From assembly GCA_023415075.1 (NCBI GenBank), contig JAEZLU010000049.1, positions 1 through 9,130 of the forward strand: a stretch of 9,130 bases of DNA. Direction: 5' to 3'. The translations under genes were made by a program, and so were the position numbers. Below, one piece after another: positions 7,058 through 9,130 of this stretch. The stretch comes from Bacillota bacterium (GTDB lineage Bacteria > Bacillota > Negativicutes > Sporomusales > UBA7701). The notes under the pieces were generated by a model. It worked only from the letters and a program-made list of their open reading frames with translations. It made no database searches and had not been told where the DNA came from. The first letter of the stretch is position 1, and each line of letters opens with the position of its first letter.

Positions 7058-7816
7058 CTAATTGAAACTGGCGATCAGTGAGCGGATCAAAAGATGCCAG
7101 CCGTCCACCAGGATAAACAGCAGAATCTTGAATGGCAACGAAATCATTGATGGCGGCACCATCATCATCCCCATCGACATTAGCGTGCTGGCCACGACCA
7201 TATCGATGACGATGAAGGGGATATATATCAGAAAGCCGATCTGGAAAGCGGTTTTCAGCTCACTGATAACAAAAGCGGGAATAAGCGTAGTCGTCGCCAC
7301 ATCGTCAGGCGAATTGGGCCGCTGCGACTCCGACAGATTTACAAACAGCGCCAGGTCGTTCTCCCTGGTCTGTTTGAACATAAACTCCCGCATCGGCTTC
7401 ATCGCCTCGGTCATCGCCGCATCCTGGGTAATCCGGCCCGCCAGATACGGCTGGAGGGCGTTTTTGTTCACGTCGCCGAAGGACGGCGACATCGTGAAGA
7501 AAGTCAGAAACAGCGCCAGGCCGACCAGCACCTGGTTCGGCGGCATCTGCTGCGTGGCCAGGGCGCTCCTTATGAACGACAGCACCACGATTATCCGCGT
7601 GAAAGAAGTCATCATTATTAAAATTGACGGTGCCAAAGTAAGCACAGTCAAGCCTAATAAAACCTGCAGGCTCAAAGCAACATCGCGGGGATTATTCGCT
7701 GCCTCGACGCCTATATTGATGTTCGGCACCGGTACGAGCGGAGCCGCCTGGGCCACGCCGGGAACGAGCAGGCCGGCAACAACCGCTAACCCCAGAAAAA
7801 ACCTTGCCTGCACCAC
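7058..7816 (-). CDS. fliP: FliP, flagellar type III export gate protein
   Basis: A 252-residue protein. Residues 1-24 form a cleavable signal peptide (hydrophobic FFLGLAVVAGLLVPG, then AQA-AP), as is usual for FliP. The mature part has about four hydrophobic segments, with the conserved SFTRIIVVLSFIRSALATQQ (71-90) and PPNQVLVGLALFLTFF (92-107) in the first half. The second half carries LIPAFVISELKTAFQIGFLI (178-197) and the Met-rich stretch MSMGMMMVPP (213-222), which corresponds to the gasket region of the channel. Five copies form the core of the export gate with FliR. The start is GTG at 7816, immediately followed by a second GTG. The GAGG nine bases upstream lies in the last codons of fliO, so fliO and fliP are closely coupled (six-base gap). 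Confidence 0.97.
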   Translation of the reverse strand: MVQARFFLGLAVVAGLLVPGVAQAAPLVPVPNINIGVEAANNPRDVALSLQVLLGLTVLTLAPSILIMMTSFTRIIVVLSFIRSALATQQMPPNQVLVGLALFLTFFTMSPSFGDVNKNALQPYLAGRITQDAAMTEAMKPMREFMFKQTRENDLALFVNLSESQRPNSPDDVATTTLIPAFVISELKTAFQIGFLIYIPFIVIDMVVASTLMSMGMMMVPPSMISLPFKILLFILVDGWHLLIRSLIASFN

Positions 7817-7822
7817 GCCTCT

Positions 7823-8377
7823 TTACCTCTTCTCCCGGTCTTTTTCCTGCTCGGTCCGGTTGTAATGACCGAATACAGCCGGAAACTTCTGCGACATCTG
7901 CTGCAAAGAAGCAAGGTGTCTTTGAAAAACATCGTCGAACTGGCGGGGCCGGTCGCCCGGCACGGTTGTCCGCAGCCTTTCGAGCTCCGCCGGATCGGTA
8001 ATCTCGGCAAGCAAATTCACGTTATTGTCGGTAACCCCCAGCACCAAAAAGCGGCCGGCTACTTCTACCACATAAACCCCGCGGCTGGCGCCGAGGGGCA
8101 AGGAGACAACGACCTTGTGCTCGCCGCTGACGCCGTAGCGTCCCATCTTCTGGCCCACAAAGCGCGATGTTAAATATGCCAGGCCGATAACCACCACAAA
8201 AGTGACCAGGAGGGAAACGACATAGGCGATGGTCGAAAGCCAGGAAGTTTCAGCCGGTTTTGGCTCCTGATAAGTCAGATATTCGCCGCCCTGGCCGGCA
8301 GCCCACGCCAGATCGGCGCCGGCGATAACCAATAGGGCAGTCAGCAGCAGCACCTGGCACATACGGGGTGTGTTCAT
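7823..8377 (-). CDS. fliO: FliO (FliZ), flagellar export gate assembly protein
   Basis: A 184-residue protein. The N-terminus (MCQVLLLTALLVIAGADLAWA) looks like a signal peptide ending near residue 26. A short external stretch follows, then a membrane helix (about 47-70, AYVVSLLVTFVVVIGLAYLT) and a cytosolic FliO domain with HKVVVSLPLGASRGVYVVEVAGRFLVLGVTDNNVNLLAEI (87-126). The tail is charged and hydrophilic (EQEKDREKR). FliO helps assemble or stabilise the FliP pentamer. The signal peptide plus single helix resembles the longer FliO/FliZ of Bacillus rather than the short enteric form. The start is set at the ATG one base after the cheY TGA (TGATATG). No clear Shine-Dalgarno precedes it, so it probably depends on ribosomes finishing cheY. 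An upstream in-frame start at 8446 would overlap cheY and destroy the signal peptide. Confidence 0.9.
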   Translation of the reverse strand: MNTPRMCQVLLLTALLVIAGADLAWAAGQGGEYLTYQEPKPAETSWLSTIAYVVSLLVTFVVVIGLAYLTSRFVGQKMGRYGVSGEHKVVVSLPLGASRGVYVVEVAGRFLVLGVTDNNVNLLAEITDPAELERLRTTVPGDRPRQFDDVFQRHLASLQQMSQKFPAVFGHYNRTEQEKDREKR

Positions 8378-8378
8378 A

Positions 8379-8741
8379 TCAACCGACGGCTTTGCGGATC
8401 GCTTCAAGCACCCGGTCCGGCTGGAAAGGCTTGACGATGAAATCACGGGCGCCGGACTGAATGGCTTCGATAACCATCGCCTGCTGGCCCATGGCGCTGC
8501 ACATGATAACCTTGGCCGCAGGATCGAGCTTCTTGATATGTTTGACGGCCGTTATGCCGTCCATCTCCGGCATCGTAATATCCATAGTCGTAAGGTCGGG
8601 ACGCAGCTCTGTCCACTTCTCGACAGCCTTGGCGCCGTTCTCGGCCTCGCCGACGACCTCAAAGCCGTTCTTTGACAAAATATCCTTGATCATCATCCTC
8701 ATAAATGCTGCGTCATCGACAATCAAAACCTTAATAGCCAT
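8379..8741 (-). CDS. cheY: CheY, chemotaxis response regulator
   Basis: A 120-residue stand-alone receiver domain. The acidic pair D9-D10, phospho-acceptor D54 (TTMDITMPEMDG), S82 (IMCSAMGQQ) and K104 (FIVKPF) are all present, so it should be phosphorylated by CheA normally. There is no output domain. CheY-P binds the flagellar switch; in Bacillus-type systems FliY, encoded just upstream, binds and dephosphorylates it. The sequence is close to the Bacillus type (MCSAMGQQ, KPFQPDRVLEAI). The ATG has GGGGGAG six bases upstream, 32 bases after the fliY stop. The position between fliY and fliO is the standard place in Firmicute fla/che operons. Confidence 0.97.
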   Translation of the reverse strand: MAIKVLIVDDAAFMRMMIKDILSKNGFEVVGEAENGAKAVEKWTELRPDLTTMDITMPEMDGITAVKHIKKLDPAAKVIMCSAMGQQAMVIEAIQSGARDFIVKPFQPDRVLEAIRKAVG

Positions 8742-8773
8742 TTTCTACTCCCCCGTCTAAAGATTTGATCAAG

Positions 8774-9130
8774 TTACTGTAAAGAGTTGCGATCAAGCTG
8801 ACCGACAATCTCGGTGATCCGCACACCAAAGTTCTCGTCAATTACCACAACCTCGCCCTTGGCGATCTGCTTGCCGTTGACCAAGATATCCACCGGTTCG
8901 CCGGCCAACTTATCCAGCTCGATGATCGAGCCGGGACCAAGCTCCAGAATCTCGCGGATCAGCTTGCGGGTCCGGCCGAGTTCCACCGTCACCTGCATCG
9001 GCACATCGAGAATCAGGCCGATATTGGTATCTCCCAGCGGCATCATCGCCGGTTTGAGCGGGGCGAATTGCACCGGCTGGGCCGTCACGTGCTGTTGCGG
9101 TTCGCGGGCCGGCATCGCCACCATCGGTTG
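8774..9130 (-). CDS. fliY: FliY/FliN, flagellar C-ring switch protein (C-terminal part, cut by window edge)
   Basis: The frame stays open to base 9130, so the 5' part is missing; the Met at 9124 is probably internal. The visible 118 residues begin with a Pro/Gln/Ala-rich linker (QPMVAMPAREPQQHVTAQPV, 20 residues). A complete FliN (SpoA) domain follows, from NIGLILDVPMQVTVELGRT through ELDKLAGEPVDILVNGKQIAKGEVVVIDENFGVRITEIV. FliN domains form the base of the C-ring and bind export and switching partners. The linker and the position directly before cheY match FliY of Firmicutes, which adds an N-terminal CheC-like phosphatase region to the FliN domain. The missing N-terminus means a plain FliN cannot be excluded. 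Confidence 0.9.
   Translation of the reverse strand, partial: QPMVAMPAREPQQHVTAQPVQFAPLKPAMMPLGDTNIGLILDVPMQVTVELGRTRKLIREILELGPGSIIELDKLAGEPVDILVNGKQIAKGEVVVIDENFGVRITEIVGQLDRNSLQ

Noticed and set aside
7062..7865. Plus-strand open frame of 267 codons opposite fliP
   Set aside because: It mirrors fliP almost completely and has no domain, ribosome site or neighbours on that strand; it is a shadow frame.
8378..8446. Upstream extension of fliO (MISSSSLSSRTGCLKRS...)
   Set aside because: It would overlap cheY by 68 bases, lacks a ribosome site and would bury the signal peptide; the ATG at 8377, one base after the cheY stop, fits better.
60..8741. Similarity between the 5' ends of cheY and cheB as a repeat
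   Set aside because: Both encode the start of receiver domains (VDD-AFMR), so the protein-level likeness is family homology; the DNA differs at many third positions and is not a recent duplication.

Overview
The window is a stretch of a flagellar/chemotaxis (fla/che) operon, and every gene in it lies on the minus strand. Read in the direction of transcription (right to left), the order is fliY/fliN (3' part), cheY, fliO, fliP, fliQ, fliR, flhB, flhA, flhF, flhG, a PilZ-domain gene, cheB (first 33 codons). From fliY to flhG this matches the fla/che operon of Bacillus subtilis. The PilZ gene between flhG and cheB is the one departure from the Bacillus order. The FliY-like C-terminus, the Bacillus-like CheY, the TTG/GTG starts with strong Shine-Dalgarno sites and the moderately GC-rich DNA point to a Firmicute. 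The group is probably anaerobic, such as Negativicutes (Sporomusa relatives) or Peptococcaceae. The exact group is an inference and cannot be fixed from this sequence alone.

Layout: 8774-9130 holds the end of the C-ring switch protein, and 8379-8741 the response regulator CheY that acts on it. From 8377 down to 2781 lie the membrane parts of the flagellar type III export gate in one block: FliO (assembly factor), FliP, FliQ, FliR, FlhB and FlhA. From 2780 to 785 come the SRP-type GTPase FlhF and its MinD-like partner FlhG, which set flagellar position and number. From 761 to 102 lies a YcgR/MotI-like two-domain PilZ protein, a likely c-di-GMP receptor controlling motility, followed directly by the start of the receptor methylesterase CheB.

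The genes are packed end to end. No gap exceeds about 36 bases, several junctions have 0-1 base between stop and start, and fliR/flhB overlap by 47 bases. I see no terminator, promoter, RNA gene, mobile element, repeat array or CRISPR. The whole window is probably internal to one long transcript, with expression tuned by translation: individual Shine-Dalgarno sites, coupled junctions and many non-ATG starts.

I find no evidence of an undescribed system here. The points that deserve a second look concern translation starts. The PilZ gene appears to start at an AUU codon behind a perfect GGAGGT. The N-terminus of FlhB is ambiguous, with its only canonical start lying inside fliR. The placement of the PilZ gene in the operon is also worth noting.
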